Shown here: piece by piece, positions 31,691 to 47,677 of the stretch
How positions within the stretch are numbered: position 1 is the first letter of the stretch
Layout of the letters: each line of letters starts with the position of its first letter
Notes under the pieces: model-generated
Database searches by the model: none
Told to the model about the DNA's origin: nothing
The model's input: the letters and a program-made list of their open reading frames with translations, nothing else
Source: Glutinoglossum americanum
Taxonomy: Eukaryota > Ascomycota > Geoglossomycetes > Geoglossales > Geoglossaceae
Assembly: GCA_020080175.1 (NCBI GenBank)
Contig: JAGHQL010000160.1
Span: 1 to 64,000, forward strand
Length of the DNA stretch: 64,000 nucleotides
Direction of reading: 5' to 3'
Translations under genes and position numbers: made by a program

Positions 31691-34057
31691 TCATGGCTGC
31701 TGATGCGTTACGGCTTCGCACCGTCTCAACCGATTTTTCGACCACTTCCGTGACGGGTCGAGACGCGAGAGAATATGGAGGATTTTGTGTCCGGAGTTCA
31801 AAGCGTTTTAAGGGGATTTAAGCTGCTTGATACAGCGCTAGGGCCTTGCATGATACTGGAGCATCACTGAGTCTACGACTACTTTTAGAAACGTCCGTCA
31901 CGACCTCTTGCATTTTGCTCATGTGCTCGTCGTGGAAATGGCATGGATGCTTGGCAAGACCTCAACTCCATTAAAGTGTGTGTTACAACTTAATTAAAAA
32001 AAAAAAATTCCGTTAACCCGTGAAGCTGCCCTATACGTACACTTGAAATAATGATATACGACAAGACTCCCCTACTCTAGAGCCTATTGAGCCGCAGGAA
32101 TATATTCACGTGATTAACAGCTCAAATTAGGCAAACTCGGAGAGTATTTTAATCTTCAGAGTGATTCGATGAGAGGCCTTTTAATTGGATAGGCTGAATA
32201 CAGGTATCGTACAAAGATCAACTGAAGATTAGGCCGCCAGCATCGAACCCAATAAAAAGTCTTTAGAGACCTCGCACGAGCGTAACCAGTATTCTACTAC
32301 GTCACCAAGAACTTATCCTACTTGGTGAGTCCTCTCGTCAGCATGGGCCGACCAAGGCTAAAATTACTGCATGGTGATGGTGTCCTGTCCTCTTGGGAGA
32401 CAAAAGCATTTGTTGCTTGGTGGACGAAACCCATAAAAGCGATTTTCAAGCACTTATACCCACAATACCCTTCCCAGCGCGTACACCCGCCGGAAAGACA
32501 CATTAGCACGTAAACCAGTTTGCGAAGTTTCAAACTTGGCAGTTGTTCAGCCATCCGTCTAACCCGTCTTACGAGATCCTGTATGTGTAGCCTTGTACGT
32601 CGTGCAAATTGTTACGTGAACCGGTCAGCAGCCGCTGGATTGTTTGCCTCTTTGTGGGCCCCCCACCCCATTAACCATCCAGTTTTTCAATCGCCCGAAT
32701 CCTTGCCCATAGGCCGAGGGGAAAAAAAGCAGGAGAAATAAGAGGTAATTTCTCCAAATATCGCGGCTTATTTTATTTACTGGGACACCGCAGAAAGTTT
32801 GCTGGAATACCAAACAGGTCAACACGCAAAAATTCACTAGTACCGCCAGTTGCTGCGGGCGTGTCGTGGAGTATATGTATATATATATATATATATGATC
32901 GGAGGGCACACCCCGACAACCGCTGTTGTTATCGTTGCACCACGACGCATCCATCCGGGAGAAAAACCGTTAGCATTCCAGCCACCGCACCCGCGCAGAC
33001 AAAACGAAAAAAAAAGCCATGGCGCTCCAGAAACCATCCCATTTCCTTTTATTTTTTTTTTAAAAAAAAAAGGGAAAAAGAGAAACACCCCAGCTTCAGA
33101 GGCAAAACGCGTTTGTGTAGATACTGTATAATAACATCATCGCGGAGAACCAGCCGTTTCCAACGATGCAATAACGAGCGAAATGACCAGCCCGACCCTC
33201 GCGCGCGCGGACGCACCCCGGGCCCACCAACCAACCAACCAACCGGCCAACCGATCCCCGTTTCGGCGAAATTGTCTTTTTTTTTTAAAATTAGACCCGC
33301 CAGCGACGCTTCGATTCGTTCTGATTGGGGCGGGGCTGGGGAAGGAGGGGGCCCGGGACCGCGTACGCACGGCATCTTTTTTTAAAATTAAAATGAAGGG
33401 AGGAAAAGACGCGAGGGAATGCGGGTTGTTTGTTTTGCTGTCGTCTCATTTCGTCTCCGGAGAGGGTTTTATTAGTTTTATTACGAAGGGGTTGGAGCGG
33501 TTAGCGATGGTGGTGGGTGGGTTCCGGGTTTCTTCGAGGTGATTTGCACTGTTCAAGAGGGAAACGAGGGAGGACCTTTACTTCAGGATAATCTTCAAAG
33601 TCTCCCGTCTATCCGCGGTGCCCTTTGCTTTGTATTCGCAGGTACTTCTCTTCCTCCCTTCGAAGGTAGGAGCAAAAGAATACGAGACTGTTCAAGAAGC
33701 AGGAAATTATACACATTGATTTAAGTTGCTCCTTTCCATGTATAAAATCGCCCTTTGTAGTCTTTTTTACTTGTCTGCACCCGATAACATCCCAAATGCC
33801 GCACCAGCGCTTTAACATCGCCCACCGCACAAAAAATTAAGATTAATTTCAAAATTGAGGAAAATGGTTTAAAGCGCGAAGAGAATCAGATGCTTTGACA
33901 TATGGAGCGCCTATTTCGTAAAACCACAGCACAAAAGTCATGATCCCATAGATTAGCTTCTCCCCGGATAAACAGGTCCACCGTTTAATTGGAGAATTTA
34001 CAGAGGCGGCTGGTCCTAGGAGAAGAGCCAGTCTAGGCTTGAATATTGAACATTGAC
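31691..34057. other. Gene-free region with simple repeats
   Basis: 2.4 kb between the convergent 3' ends of mot1 (+) and the cell-wall protein gene (-). A TA dinucleotide run lies at about 32874-32896, with A/T and purine homopolymer tracts at about 33050-33075 and 33275-33290. Open frames on both strands here are short and of biased composition. No gene or tRNA supported. Confidence 0.4.
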
Positions 34058-34764
34058 TTATGCGAAGATCAGAGCAGCGACGGCAGCGAGACCAGCAACG
34101 GCCATGGAGCCAGAGACGGAGCTGGCTGCGCCAGTGAATGCATATGGAGAACTAGAAACAATGTTAGAAATTGAATTTCTAAAACCGTGACCATCGATAC
34201 TTACGAAGCATTCTTTGGTGCATATGGTGCAGCGTATGGGGCAACAGCAGAACCGGTTGGCTTGTAGACAGCCGACGATGGGTAGTGAACCGTGGAGTAA
34301 GTGACGGTCGGGATACAGCTGCTGACGGTGAGGACAGTGTATGTTGGAGCCGGATAGTGGACGCTGGTGGAGGTATAATATTCTTCTTCTTCTTCCGAAG
34401 AAGTGGTCGAGTAAACCGGGTATGGGGTTGCGGCTGGCTTCACTGGGCAGACGGTCGTGGAAAGAGCAATGGTAGACGTAACGACGACGGTAGAGTGAGC
34501 CGGGCAGTTAACGACGGTAGCGGCGCAGCTTGTGATCGTAACCAACTGAGTGGTATAGATGGTGGAGGTCGTATACTCTGGCGCACTGGTGATTGCCGGG
34601 TAGGAGGTCGTGTAGGTCTTGGCCGGGCAGTTGGTGACAGTCGGAGGGCAGGAGGTGACGGTCACAACCTCAGTTGTGTACTCGACTTCGGGGGTCTCGA
34701 AGACACCGGGGGCAGCCAATGCTGCACCAGCGAACAAAGTAGCGGCGACGGCGGAGAAACGCAT
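34058..34764 (-). CDS. Secreted GPI-anchor-type cell-wall protein
   Basis: Exons 34764-34205 and 34151-34058; intron 34152-34204 (GTAAGT...TTTCTAG). 654 nt, 217 residues. It has a signal peptide MRFSAVAATLFAGAALAAP, then a Thr/Ser/Tyr-rich body. In that body a repeat of the form VVTVTSCPPTVTNCPA / LVTITSCAATVVNCPA / LTVSSCIPTVTY recurs at least three times with paired cysteines, as in fungal cell-wall adhesin-like proteins. A Glu run (EEEEE) lies mid-protein. The second exon supplies a C-terminal hydrophobic tail (SMAVAGLAAVAALIFA) after small residues GAASS, the signature of a GPI-anchor signal. The protein is probably heavily O-glycosylated and linked to membrane or wall. Without the intron the GPI tail would be missed. 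Confidence 0.8.
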
Positions 34765-37700
34765 TTTCCTGGATTTGAAGTTTGAAAGATATAGAATATC
34801 CTGAAAAAGTTCAAAAAAGTATGAACGGTTTAAAAGCGGTTTGAGATTAACTCGAACGAATGTCTTTAGTTTGATAAAAGAGTGGAATTGACCGAAGTCG
34901 AGAGTAGCAACAGGAATATAATCTGCGATGGAAGAACTGTTGTGTGTAGGAAGAAAAGAAGGATGGCAGACTTGGGGGTCAGGCCACGGCTATATAATCG
35001 CGTCGAAATTAAACCGCTCGCTGCTCTGGAACATCGCCTATGCCCTCCACAGCCATCCGAACCACCGTCTCCCCCCCTTTACACAGCGGCGTACCAAATC
35101 TGACCCTGCATCGGTCAAAACCCGCTATGCGTTCGGCGCACGAAGCAGAGGCGGGTGGGAAATTATGTTCCCGGACAGACGCTGTCGGACTCCACCAGCA
35201 TTCCAATTGGATTGGGCCCCCGGACAACCCGCTCAATACCGGCGGCGTCATCAATTTCTCTAAAAAAACAAGCATGAGGTTGCAAGCGAAGGGCAATGGG
35301 TGGTTGAGAACTAATGCAGGCACCAAAAACCTGGCCAACGAATCATCGCGACTCTGCGGCACACACCCTTTTTGGTTCGCCCCTTGCAGCTTAATAGACT
35401 TCCAATCTGGTCCGCGATAGGATGGGATAGATGGGATAGGCAGGGGCTCCAGGCTTATTGGCTTGGCTTGGCATCGAACGGACGGCATTGCACGAGAGTG
35501 GTTTGTCTGGGCTTGTGCGCTTGCCAACAATAATCAAGCTGAGATGACTTTAGCTTTCCGGCCGCGATCATTGGAGGATTGGTTTGTTCGCGTTTCTCGA
35601 AGCAGCTCGGTCGCGTCTCACCCACTGGATCCAGCGCTGACGGGTACCGTTGCACACAGCCAGTACGAGCACGCTTGGCTCCCTCACGGTGACACGAATA
35701 TTTGGCTGGCAGTGTACGAAGTACGTCCCGCTCATCATGCAACCTGGTAGGGTATAGCAGGAGTTGCTATAAGCGTCTTTACGGCAGATCTGATGGCTGA
35801 GAAACACGTGCAAACCCCTGAAGGGTAAACGGTATATCCCGCCAACTGGTGTTGGACAAGCTCCTCAGAGAACTAGGATAGCGACTATCAGTTTCGCTCT
35901 GACTCTGGCTCCACTTAATTCTGTTCTCGCTGCTGGCCAACGATCAAACGAAATAATTCGAATAAACGTCATACAATCAGCTCAATCGATAGCCTAATCT
36001 GCCAATCAGCCAATCTCTTCCACCTCGCAAAGTCCTCAACTCCATCGCCGTCCATCGTCCAGTAGAAGCGCGTTTGATCGACGAATCTGCAACTCAAACG
36101 GCTCTCATCGCGAAATGGGCGCGCCCGCGTCCTCTAATGCCCTGATTCCTTCTTTCTTTTTCTCCGGAGACAAAATTATGTACAAGTAGAGTGCCGACGT
36201 TTCCGAGTGGGTGACACAGGCTGCGGACATGAAGCAATAAAATGCTCGCCCATAGAACTGAAACAACGCGACAGCGGGTGGAGAGCCACAGGGCGGATAG
36301 GGGGAAATTGAGGGCCGGCTTGGTATGGCTAAATTCGGGTTAGGGTAGTACCTTTTGATGGCGGTTAATAATGTACCTCGAGGGTAGAGAGTACCATAGT
36401 GAGATTAGGCCTGGGAATCGGGTAGCTTGACACGTCCCTAGCTCTTCTCAGCAGGATACCCGGTGGCGATTTCAATCAAGCTTCTACCGCATGTATTTCG
36501 CAATTTCGGCCTCACAGAAATAGTACTCCGCGGCTCCATTATTATTGCTCTACTCTCATTTATTCGCTGGTTATTTTTTATTTTTCCAATGTCTCTCCCT
36601 TTTTTTTGGTTTCTGGACCGCTTCTTCGGGCCCATCGCATCTCGTCTGTGCATGCGTGGCGAGAAAGTAACTTTACAGCGCCGCGCGCTAGGGCTATGAA
36701 AGGACCTGCACAAGTACCAGTGCGAATCCTCCTTTTGCTGTGTTGGGCTTGTTGAACCGTCGTTGGGTGACAGGAGAGCGGATAGGAGGGGTATATCCTT
36801 TCCAGTTTGGAAGGAGAAACACACGGCTCTCATCGCTATCCAATTCTCTGACTTCCGCGGTTCGGATTCTTCGTGCTTTCGCTCCTCGGGTCTCCTCGAC
36901 ATTACAATACGTGAAGGACTGTAACAGAACATCGCTCATCAAGCCGAGGTTTCTTTTCTCTCTTTCGCATTCGTGATTCTATGCCAACAAGCATGGATGA
37001 GTTTTCGCTTGCAGATGGCGTCTTCGAGACGAATGATTTCCTGGAATGCTTGGGAAGACTGGGGTCCCACGCAGTGAACGTTCTCTATCCAGTTCACCAC
37101 CGCAACCGTATGGAATGCGGTGATTTTATTTTGTCTATTTACAAAAACCGACCGGCATTTCATACCCGGCATTGTATTGGAATTCAGTCTCGCAGAATGG
37201 GATGAACAAAGGCAACTGCGTTCAGTAATCGATATCAGAGAGGAGACGAATGGAACACAAGCTCCTGCAGTTTCGCCTGGAAAAGCCACGGTTAATGCTT
37301 TACCCGGCAGGATAGATCGTCTGTTCAAACTACAAGTGTCTCGAGTTGCCTTAAGATCCAATGAACTAAACTACTTGGTAGAAAACTTGAAACCCGGATT
37401 GGAACGCTTCGGGTATCTATCCGTCGATCACAGACTACTTCTCCGCGGTGAGCCTTCGCTGGGAGAATCCCCCGCCAATACATATACTTGGCCCTACAAC
37501 GAAATCGTCAACCTGTCAAACCCAGTAGCCAACCCCACCTTTCGGCTTCCATATCCTTGCGCCGGCTATTTATTATTGGGGAATACTGCTTCACCGGAAG
37601 AATAGCTCTACATCCACCAGGAAGGCTCCAACATTCCAGTGACGTTTTCATACACATACCACCTGAGAATAGCCTAACCCTGACCCAGGCAAAGCTAGAC

Positions 37701-39319
37701 TAATCACTGGCACACACCCAATCCGCCTGGAAATCTTTGGTCTCGCTCAGACTCCATTGCCATCCAAACATCCGCAAACGGCAAAGAACCATACCATAAG
37801 CCCTCAGATCTTCAACATGGAAGACGAAACCTAGCGGACGAACAACCTCAACCCCTCTCGCTCAAGGAATGGAAATATAGCTCTTTTATTTATTTCAATA
37901 TCGTGTTATTTTTATCCACGCTATCTAGAAAAACTTTTCATTTTGTGCACTCGGATACCACAAAGTTTACCGGAATACATATCTTCGGCCTGCTTAGTGA
38001 TTTTCAAGGGGTGTGTCTGGTGGTCATGGGAGTCCCTCCCGAACATATGCTCCTTGATACAACGGCGGTCTTCAGTAGTTGGGGGGTTATGGCTCAAACT
38101 AACGATGCTAGTAGTAATTTTTTCCTGCGGGTATCCGAGTACATTAAAAAAAAAAAAAAGTCATGGTATTTGAGAGAATTTATCCCAAAACAAGCAATAC
38201 CTCAGTTCACTCTGGAAATTTTCAACTCCCACCTCGAATATTTCATCGCCTTGTCCGATGTCTGTCCGATTGGGCTCCATGTGGCGACGATGGAGCTTAC
38301 TACATCTTCGTTACTCCACCCATCCGCTTCTATCCAAAAGCTGTCCCATACAACCCGACGACGACACCCTTGTCCGGACTATCGGGATACATACACCCCC
38401 CCCCCCCCAACCTATCAATCAATAAGATAGTTTTGGCGATGGGACGACTAACCAAGCAGACTGGGTGGCTGGGAGAGGTTATCGACGATTGATATGCGCC
38501 GGGCGAGGACGCGGGAGGCTATAGTAGCTGCTCGTTTGTTTGCTTCCCCCCCCCCCATAGGATCTAGGGCTTGCGATTAGTAACCCGCATGGAGAGAGAC
38601 GCTCTCACTTATCCTCAGCTTCGTCCTTGAGAAATGCATCCCCTTGTGTCGATCTTCGAACGGTCGACGTTCGCCGGTCCCAGGCAGGGAAATGGGGGAT
38701 GGGAGGCGTTTCAGGGATCAGGCTTGGAAAGTTTGAGATGTGGTTTTCCGTCCATCTTGCTAGAATGGCAGAGGGGAAGTCAAGGCGAGAAGATGTTTAT
38801 TTCCCCGCCCGTAATGCTACCTGTATGGAAAGAAGAAAAAAGAGAGAAAAAAACCACAATGAAGACCGTTACCCATAGCCCAAACGCGCTGGAAATACCA
38901 TCCCATCCCCGCCCTATATCCGTCCCGACGGTAGACTTAGACGTGCACATTATCCTTTTTTTTTTCCCGTCCATCGATTCCTGAACTAGGAATGAGCACA
39001 TTACATAGGTCGTCGGGAGAAGAGAAAAAAACAAGGAGGAATTATCTATCCACTCTCCGAGTGAGGTAAAAAAAACTCTTTCTCCAACACTTTCGTAGAA
39101 AAAAGAACAGGCAAATGGCCCCCTGATCGACAGGTCCAAGGGGAAGTCTGCATAGCTAGAGAGGGGAATATCTGGAAGAAGTAGGAGGCTTTCGTCTCTA
39201 GCCAAACTAAATGGTTCATCCCTGAGCATTTTGGCCGCCATTACCGACGGGTGAATAGCAAAAGGCCTCAGTTCAGAACAAGGGCTGGGTTACTTCAGCC
39301 CTAAGCGCCTATTTCGGCT
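34765..39319. other. Large gene-free region (about 4.5 kb)
   Basis: Between the cell-wall protein gene start and the ING gene 3' end. Many open frames occur on both strands (for example around 35009-35530 and 36939-37605), but none shows a domain, consistent splice sites or a family match. Poly-A (38143-38159) and poly-C runs (about 38395-38408, 38547-38560) occur. It may hold the long promoter of the wall-protein gene, unannotated UTRs or a noncoding RNA; I cannot support any of these. Confidence 0.4.
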
Positions 39320-41779
39320 TCAAACCCTCCTCTTCTTTCTAGCTAGATTGGTTCCTCCACCTTTGCCCAATGCCTCTCTACAAGGTGGGCAATACCATTT
39401 AGTTGTTTTCCCCGGGGGTTCTGTCAAACCAACGCATTCTAGATGGAACCATTCCTTCTCGCACTATTGAGACTGTAAGCATCTATCAAAGATACACAGG
39501 TCTTTCGAGTCAGGAAGGGAAACACTCACGTCACCGTTCTCACACATAACCATTAACCCAAAACTAACTCGATCACAGAGACAGTAAGTGGGTTCGTTCG
39601 GGTCAATCTCCATGTCCTCTTCTTCGTCGCCGGCAAGTTCGGCTCCAAGTCCTCCTTTATCTTCAACTTTCTCATCTTCTGGACTCTTTGGTTTTTTACC
39701 TGCCCGTTTCCTAGGGGGTGCCTTCCTCTTGCCGACGCTCAGGGTAGTTCCACCGTCTCCACTTGCAGTAATCCGTCCTGGAGCAGGGAGCTTGCCCCGT
39801 CTGCGCCTGATGGGCATTGGTTGTGGGGTTGCAGCGACGCTAGCTGTGGATGCGCGACGCGGACGATCTTTACCAATGGAGGAAGCTGTTGTAGGAGGCT
39901 CAGCGCTGGCAGCGACGCCACGAGAGCGAGGTCGAGATAGTGGAGGCGGGGGAGAGGTTGGCGCGGTCGCCACAGAGGGTTGGCGGCGATGGTTCTGACT
40001 ATTTGTTGATCTCTTGGCTTGAGATGGGGAGAGAGGGAACACTGGGGTAACAGTCGTCGACGCGGAAGAAGGGCCCGGAGCGGCCAACGGTATCGTAGTA
40101 GTCGATGTGATAGATGTGGTGATGGGGGCAGGGGTATCACGCTTGCGTTTTCTGCCCTTGACAGCCTGGGGATCAGCTTCAGATTTGATCGTCTCAGTAT
40201 CGACCACGGGTTTTGCTGCCTCTTCTAGCTTTTTCTTTCTGCTTAGCTTCGGTTTCTCTGTTTCCTTGTCTTTCAACGCACCACCAACTGTGACGCTCTC
40301 GTCCATATCATTATTGCTTTCAGCAAAGATGCCACGGAATCCTCGGCCAGCTTCGGCCAGCCGCTTAGCAGCAAGTTCCGCTTGAGCAGCGGCTTCCTCA
40401 GCTGCGGCTCTCGCCATTGCTTCCTTTTTCATCTTCTTTGCTTGATTAAGCTTCATACCCCGATTACTCAACTGAACCTCGTCAATTCCTAGCGCATCTG
40501 GACGTATTTCTCCTTCGGCAAGCGGCTTCTTTCCTCCGGTTGCACCGCTACCGCCATCAGCGCCTTCGATGGTTGCGCCATCCCCAGATGGGAATGGTTC
40601 ACCAGCGGCATCGGCTTTAGCTTTCGCAGCGCGCCAAGCCTCAACACCCCGTCCCAAGGACTTAAGTTCCCTCGCAATCATGGTGTCGCTGGGCTGCCAA
40701 ACGGCGTTCTTCTTCATGCGCTTCCGCAGGCGGGCAAGCTCGTACGGAGTAAGCTTCAGCCACGGCGCATCCTCGCTTCCTGCCACTGCATTTTCAGGTG
40801 GAGGGTTCAGGAGTGCAAGGGCATTGCTTGACGATATACCAGCAACAGCGCTATGAGCATTCGTCCCCATGGCGCCAGCTGGCCGGCGCCCGCGTTGTCC
40901 CTTGGGGGCCTTGATTCTATCGGGTTTAGGAAGCTTGGGTACCTTCACTCTTCCTGGCTTGCCTCTGCTACGAGACGGTGCGCCGACGCGTGAAGTTGGT
41001 ATCGGGATTGGTGACCGGGGTTCAGATTCCCAATCAGACTCTGTGCTAGGAGGTGGAGAGTCAGGATTGGGAGGCGGAAGCACCTCACCCGGAATTGTGA
41101 TTCGCCGGTTGCGGTTCTTGAGTCTACTGATCGTGCCAGGCGGTCTGCCAGGGCCAGGGCCAGTTCGGGCACCATCTAGACGAAGCATGATGCGTGGTCC
41201 TGGTGTCATATCTATGTCCGTCTTTCGCCCTCTACTGCGGTTGGTCTGCGGAGACTTGACCGGCTGAGGAAGGGGAGTGGGGTCTCGTGACGGAGGTAGC
41301 GGGAGAGCCTGAAGCTTAGATATGATACTGGTGAGACGATTGAAGTGGCGATCGACAACATCGTAGAGGCGGGAGGCTTCTGCGTATGAAGACTCCCGAG
41401 CACCGATCGCACGGTTGAGGAAATGTGATATCTGGGCGCGCAGTATCTTAGGGTCAGACCGATTCTCGACAGGCTGCGAGGGGAGCGACCCGTATTGCTT
41501 CGTTAGCTCATGAAGGTCCGCAGTAGACTGTATGTAAGAATCGTCAAGCTTGCGGATAAGCGTTAAAGAGCGGATAAGGTCAGAGGGAAGGTATTCGGTA
41601 TCTACCACAACAAATATTAGCACCTATACCTACCCAAGATTGAACACCACGGATTGCGATATGAGCCTAGCTGTAGAGATTAAATATATTCACGTACAGT
41701 CCATAAAGTCTGTGACGGTAGCCTGTGCATCAGGGTCTGATGGCACCTGTACAGCAATCTCGCTCAACGCGTCAGACAT
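39320..41779 (-). CDS. ING-family PHD protein, Pho23-like
   Basis: Exons 41779-41698, 41601-39530 and 39463-39320; introns 41602-41697 (GTACGT) and 39464-39529 (GTGAGT). 2298 nt, 765 residues. The N-terminal ING coiled-coil begins [21 protein letters not shown], with the tyrosine made across intron 1. The middle about 500 residues are disordered, Lys/Pro/Arg-rich, with several NLS-like runs ([17 protein letters not shown]). The C-terminal PHD finger starts [19 protein letters not shown] and, across intron 2, continues [13 protein letters not shown]...WYCPPC (Cys4-His-Cys3). ING proteins read H3K4me3 within histone deacetylase (Rpd3L/Pho23) or NuA4/NuA3 complexes. Pho23-like is the best guess because of the [10 protein letters not shown] start. 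It is longer than yeast Pho23 (330 aa). Confidence 0.88.
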
Positions 41780-42243
41780 GATGCCTGACCCAGCCGACTA
41801 CCGAGAAACTTCTCTATACACGTCTTGACTGTATTATCGTGATAAAGACGTTCGCTCCGGAGGAGCTTGGAGCTATTCTGCCGTTCTGGTCATAAAGTTC
41901 ACTGAAGAGGCGACGTCTTAAAGGAATGTTGCGCTAAGCCTCTTCTGGACTTCCGTCTTCACGCACCAAAATTCCACCGAACAAATCAACACAGCGAAAA
42001 TAGATGTTCTGTGTTCTCTGTTCTCTGCACCTACCTATTTACCTTTGCAGTGAAGAATCTCTGATGACGTCGGCCTCTAGGATATACCTTCCCTATAGTT
42101 ACTTTCTGGTGTAAGAAGACGGACCCTGCACTCATTCATTTTTCAAAAGGAACCACCGTTCCATCACTTACTACAGCACACAGCCTCTAAAACGACAGAC
42201 TCATAACTCTGAAATTGCTGTCAATCCTCAATATTTATGGGCC
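41780..42243. promoter_or_regulatory. Divergent promoter, ING gene and nuclease gene
   Basis: 464 bp between divergent starts. A TGTTCTCTGTTCTCTG short repeat occurs at about 42009-42025. Nothing else recognised. Confidence 0.4.
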
Positions 42244-44471
42244 ATGCCACTCACAAAGGCAGAAAAGTTCAAGCTTCTCAGCGGCGGGCAATTCGGGCCT
42301 CCCGCTGAAGACATTCTGCGTACATCGACAAACCGAGATGTTAGCTCTCAAAGCTCAGCAACAATTCTACGACAATGCTCCGACTGGCCGGATCCGAAGA
42401 CTGGCATAGAATGTGCGGGGAACGCACTCGGCAGCGAAGATGGCTTTGCTCTAGAAAAAAAATCTCCAGCTAGGCTGACGCCCCACTTACCTACTGAAGT
42501 AAAGGAGAGGGTACCAGCCGGTATACAGCTTCTAAGTAACAAGCTAGGTCAGCTTGCATCCCCGGGTTTATCGTTCTGCCCCGTGCAGGCGGTGAGCAAG
42601 TATCCATACAAATACATTCATAACAAGGCCCTGCAGGATGTAGTCGCAAGTTCATTTTTTGCGGGGGGGAAGTTCTTCGAGAGAAGCTGGGACATGTTAG
42701 TTATTTCTTCGTATTCTACTGTAGTAGGCTAACCCCCTGGCCGATTTGGCCTTGCTCCTGAGTTGCATTTGCTTTTCCTTGCCTCTTTATTTTAAAGTAA
42801 CTGGCGATCTCCAGCTTCATGACTCAACCCGCATTCTATCATCCCCCAGAAGCAAATACGCCGTATTTGCCTCCGCTGCCCTTCCAAACTTACCTGTTTG
42901 CTTCTCTCGCGGAAGTATAATTATTGGACCTTCCTTGGTCATGACTATTGGATCCTCATCTTAGTCTCAGAGCATTCTATGGTGCAGAGCACTTCATTCA
43001 CTTCGAGCAAGCACTGCAGTTTTATTGCTCAGTCACCCATGTCAACTTAAACTAACAAGTGTTAAATCACAGTTTCTACATCCACCCACCGCCCGACGTC
43101 TCGCCAAAACCTCTACTTCTTCTCCCATTAGTTCAAGTGTTATCATTCTTCGACGTCATCAATAAGGAAGCAGGTTCTTCACTGAGAGTCCCTCCGAAAT
43201 CTGACGACTGCGGCTTTCAAGTGTGTTTTCTCGAAATGGACAACACACCCGGACCACGCCACTTAGGAGAATCAACATGCCGAAACGACTTCCAGATTTT
43301 GGAACAAATGGTCCCAGCGCCTATGTACCGACCAGATGGGGAAACGCCTGATCCACCGCCCAGTGAGCGTTCTCTGGCAGCCTTCAAGAGAAAGATTCAG
43401 CTGGCATGCGAGGCGACAAAGAACAAGTCCAAAGCTTCAAGGGCAAAGAAGCAAAAGGAACGGATCGAGAGACAGCATGGCTGGAGAAGACAAATCAAGC
43501 GAACCCAGCGTTATCTCGGCCTCAAGAAAAGGCTGGAGCGAGAGGAGCTCGAGCAAGTCCTCCTACGCGAACCAGGGACATCAGACTACCTCGACGTTGA
43601 GTCACCGGCGCCCCACCCAATGGAAAGCTCGGTCGTGTTTGTCTCCATCGATGTTGAGTCTTTCGAGCGTGACCATAAAAAGATCACTGAAGTTGGCATC
43701 TCCGTCCTAGACACGAACGACTTGAGCGGAATTCCGCCTGGGAAAGGCGGGAGTGGGTGGGTGAAGCGCATCCAAACACGGCACCTCAGAATTAAGGAAC
43801 ACGCGCACTTAATCAATAAGGATTTTGTCACGGGATGCGCCGATCGATTTGAGTTCGGTGAGAGCGAGTGGGTCAGTTTAGAAGAGGCACCCTCCATCAT
43901 CGCAGAGAGTTTCCGGTTTCCTACTATAGACCAAACCCAACGCAACATCATTCTCCTGGGTCATGGCATCGACGGCGACATTGAATACCTCAAAGCCATG
44001 GGCTACAACCCCTTCAATCTACATAACCTTGTTGAGGTCCTCGACACGAGCGTCATGTATCGTTACTTGAAGCGCGAGCAAAATCCTCGTAGCCTGGGCT
44101 CTGTCCTGTCTGACCTTGACATCATGGGCTGGAATCTGCATAATGCAGGCAATGACGCCGCGTATACGCTGCAGGCCATGCTAGCTATTGCCGTTAAAGG
44201 AGTGACCGAAAGGAGTGGGAGCATAGACTGGGCAGAGGAGAAGAGGAAACGGGTCGGCGAAGCTGCGAAAGAGGCGGTGGAGAGAGCGCTAGAGTATGGA
44301 GAGGGCTGGAGCAGCACCGGAGAGAGCGATGGTGGTGTTGTTGAGAGGAAATGGATCAAGAAACCAACGTACCCACCTCGGGGAACAGAGCCGAAAAACG
44401 CCCAGAAGAGGGAACAAAAGAGCAGTAGCTCAAGCGATCGCATGCATTGGGGAGGAGTGAGTCCGAAATAG
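42244..44471 (+). CDS. Gfd2/YDR514C-like DEDDh-fold nuclease domain protein
   Basis: Exons 42244-42695 and 43073-44471, intron 42696-43072 (GTTAGT donor, AACTAAC branch, TCACAG acceptor; 377 bp, long for this genome). 1851 nt, 616 residues. Exon 1 has no known domain. Exon 2 starts FYIHPPPDVSPKPLLLLP and has a basic coiled region (ASRAKKQKERIERQHGW). Then comes an RNase H-like DEDDh exonuclease fold: VSIDVES (D, E), ILLGHGIDGDIEYL (D), and HNAGNDAAYTL (H and D four residues apart). The family includes yeast Gfd2 and YDR514C, linked to mRNA export and of uncertain nuclease activity. All four acidic ligands and the His appear present. The C-terminus is Lys/Ser-rich. Confidence 0.8.
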
Positions 44472-45320
44472 GGAAATGGCTTGGCTTCCTCAAGGTGGGT
44501 CCTGTTGGGGCAGTGAGATCAGTGAGATAGACGTGCTAGCACAGGCATCACACCACTCAAGCATGCAATAATAATCGGAGTTATGGCGGCCGACCAGTAG
44601 GTCCTTGGGGTTAGAAATGATAGACCTTTTATATTTATTTAGTTAAGAATGAACACCTGAGGATCGGAAACTTAAGGGTTTCAGGCTATGAAATCTCTTC
44701 TGCCCAGAAGAGCAGGGGAAAAAGATTTCTATCGAAGAGAAATTGATTTTTAGCCAATGGAATAAACAAACAGTTCCTAACTGCCCACCTAGCGCCACTG
44801 CAGAGAGGAATGAAACTGGAACAGTAGATCAACATGAGACGAGAACCCTAGCTGGAAATTGGAAATAGCTAAGGTCCAGATGTCGCCACAGAGCCAGGCC
44901 GCCCAAGTGAAAATAGTCGCGAGTTCAAGCCGTGAGGCGAAGCTAGTGCTCTGGGGGAAGGAAAAAGGGGGGACGGAGGCTGCCCAACTAGCTGTAAAAT
45001 TCCCCGTCTGAAATGAGAAGAAACCGGGAGAGCAAATAGTTAAAGGAAAGCGACGTGCCACCAGAGCAGAAAGCATCCTCTAACCTGACGTCAAGCTGAG
45101 AGTATGTAAAGGGGTTTTGCTGGGATGAAGGTGGGGGGGATTACGTGCTCGGAGTAAAGCGCGCTGTTGTACAGGTAGGAAAAGGGGTAAACAGGGGGGA
45201 AGAGAGAGAGTTGTACACGGGCGACGTAGGTAAATCAGGGGTCACGAGGTCAGCTCGACGGACAAAGAACAGTCATCTAGCTTCGTAAAAGTTTCCGCTG
45301 CCGAGAGCAACTTGTCTTAC
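44472..45320. other. Convergent 3' spacer
   Basis: Lies between the nuclease gene (+) and the forkhead gene (-), mostly 3' UTR. No gene recognised; one antisense frame at 44789-45076 shows no family features. Confidence 0.4.

Positions 45321-47677
<2,357 letters not shown>

Noticed and set aside
35009-35530. 173-codon minus-strand frame
   Set aside because: No family resemblance, mixed composition and competing frames on the other strand of similar length.
36939-37605. Overlapping open frames on both strands (about 140 and 161 codons)
   Set aside because: No domain, no splice signals and no recognisable composition; likely chance frames in a long spacer.
39719-41267. Several long plus-strand frames opposite the ING gene
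   Set aside because: Shadows of the GC-rich, disordered coding sequence on the minus strand.
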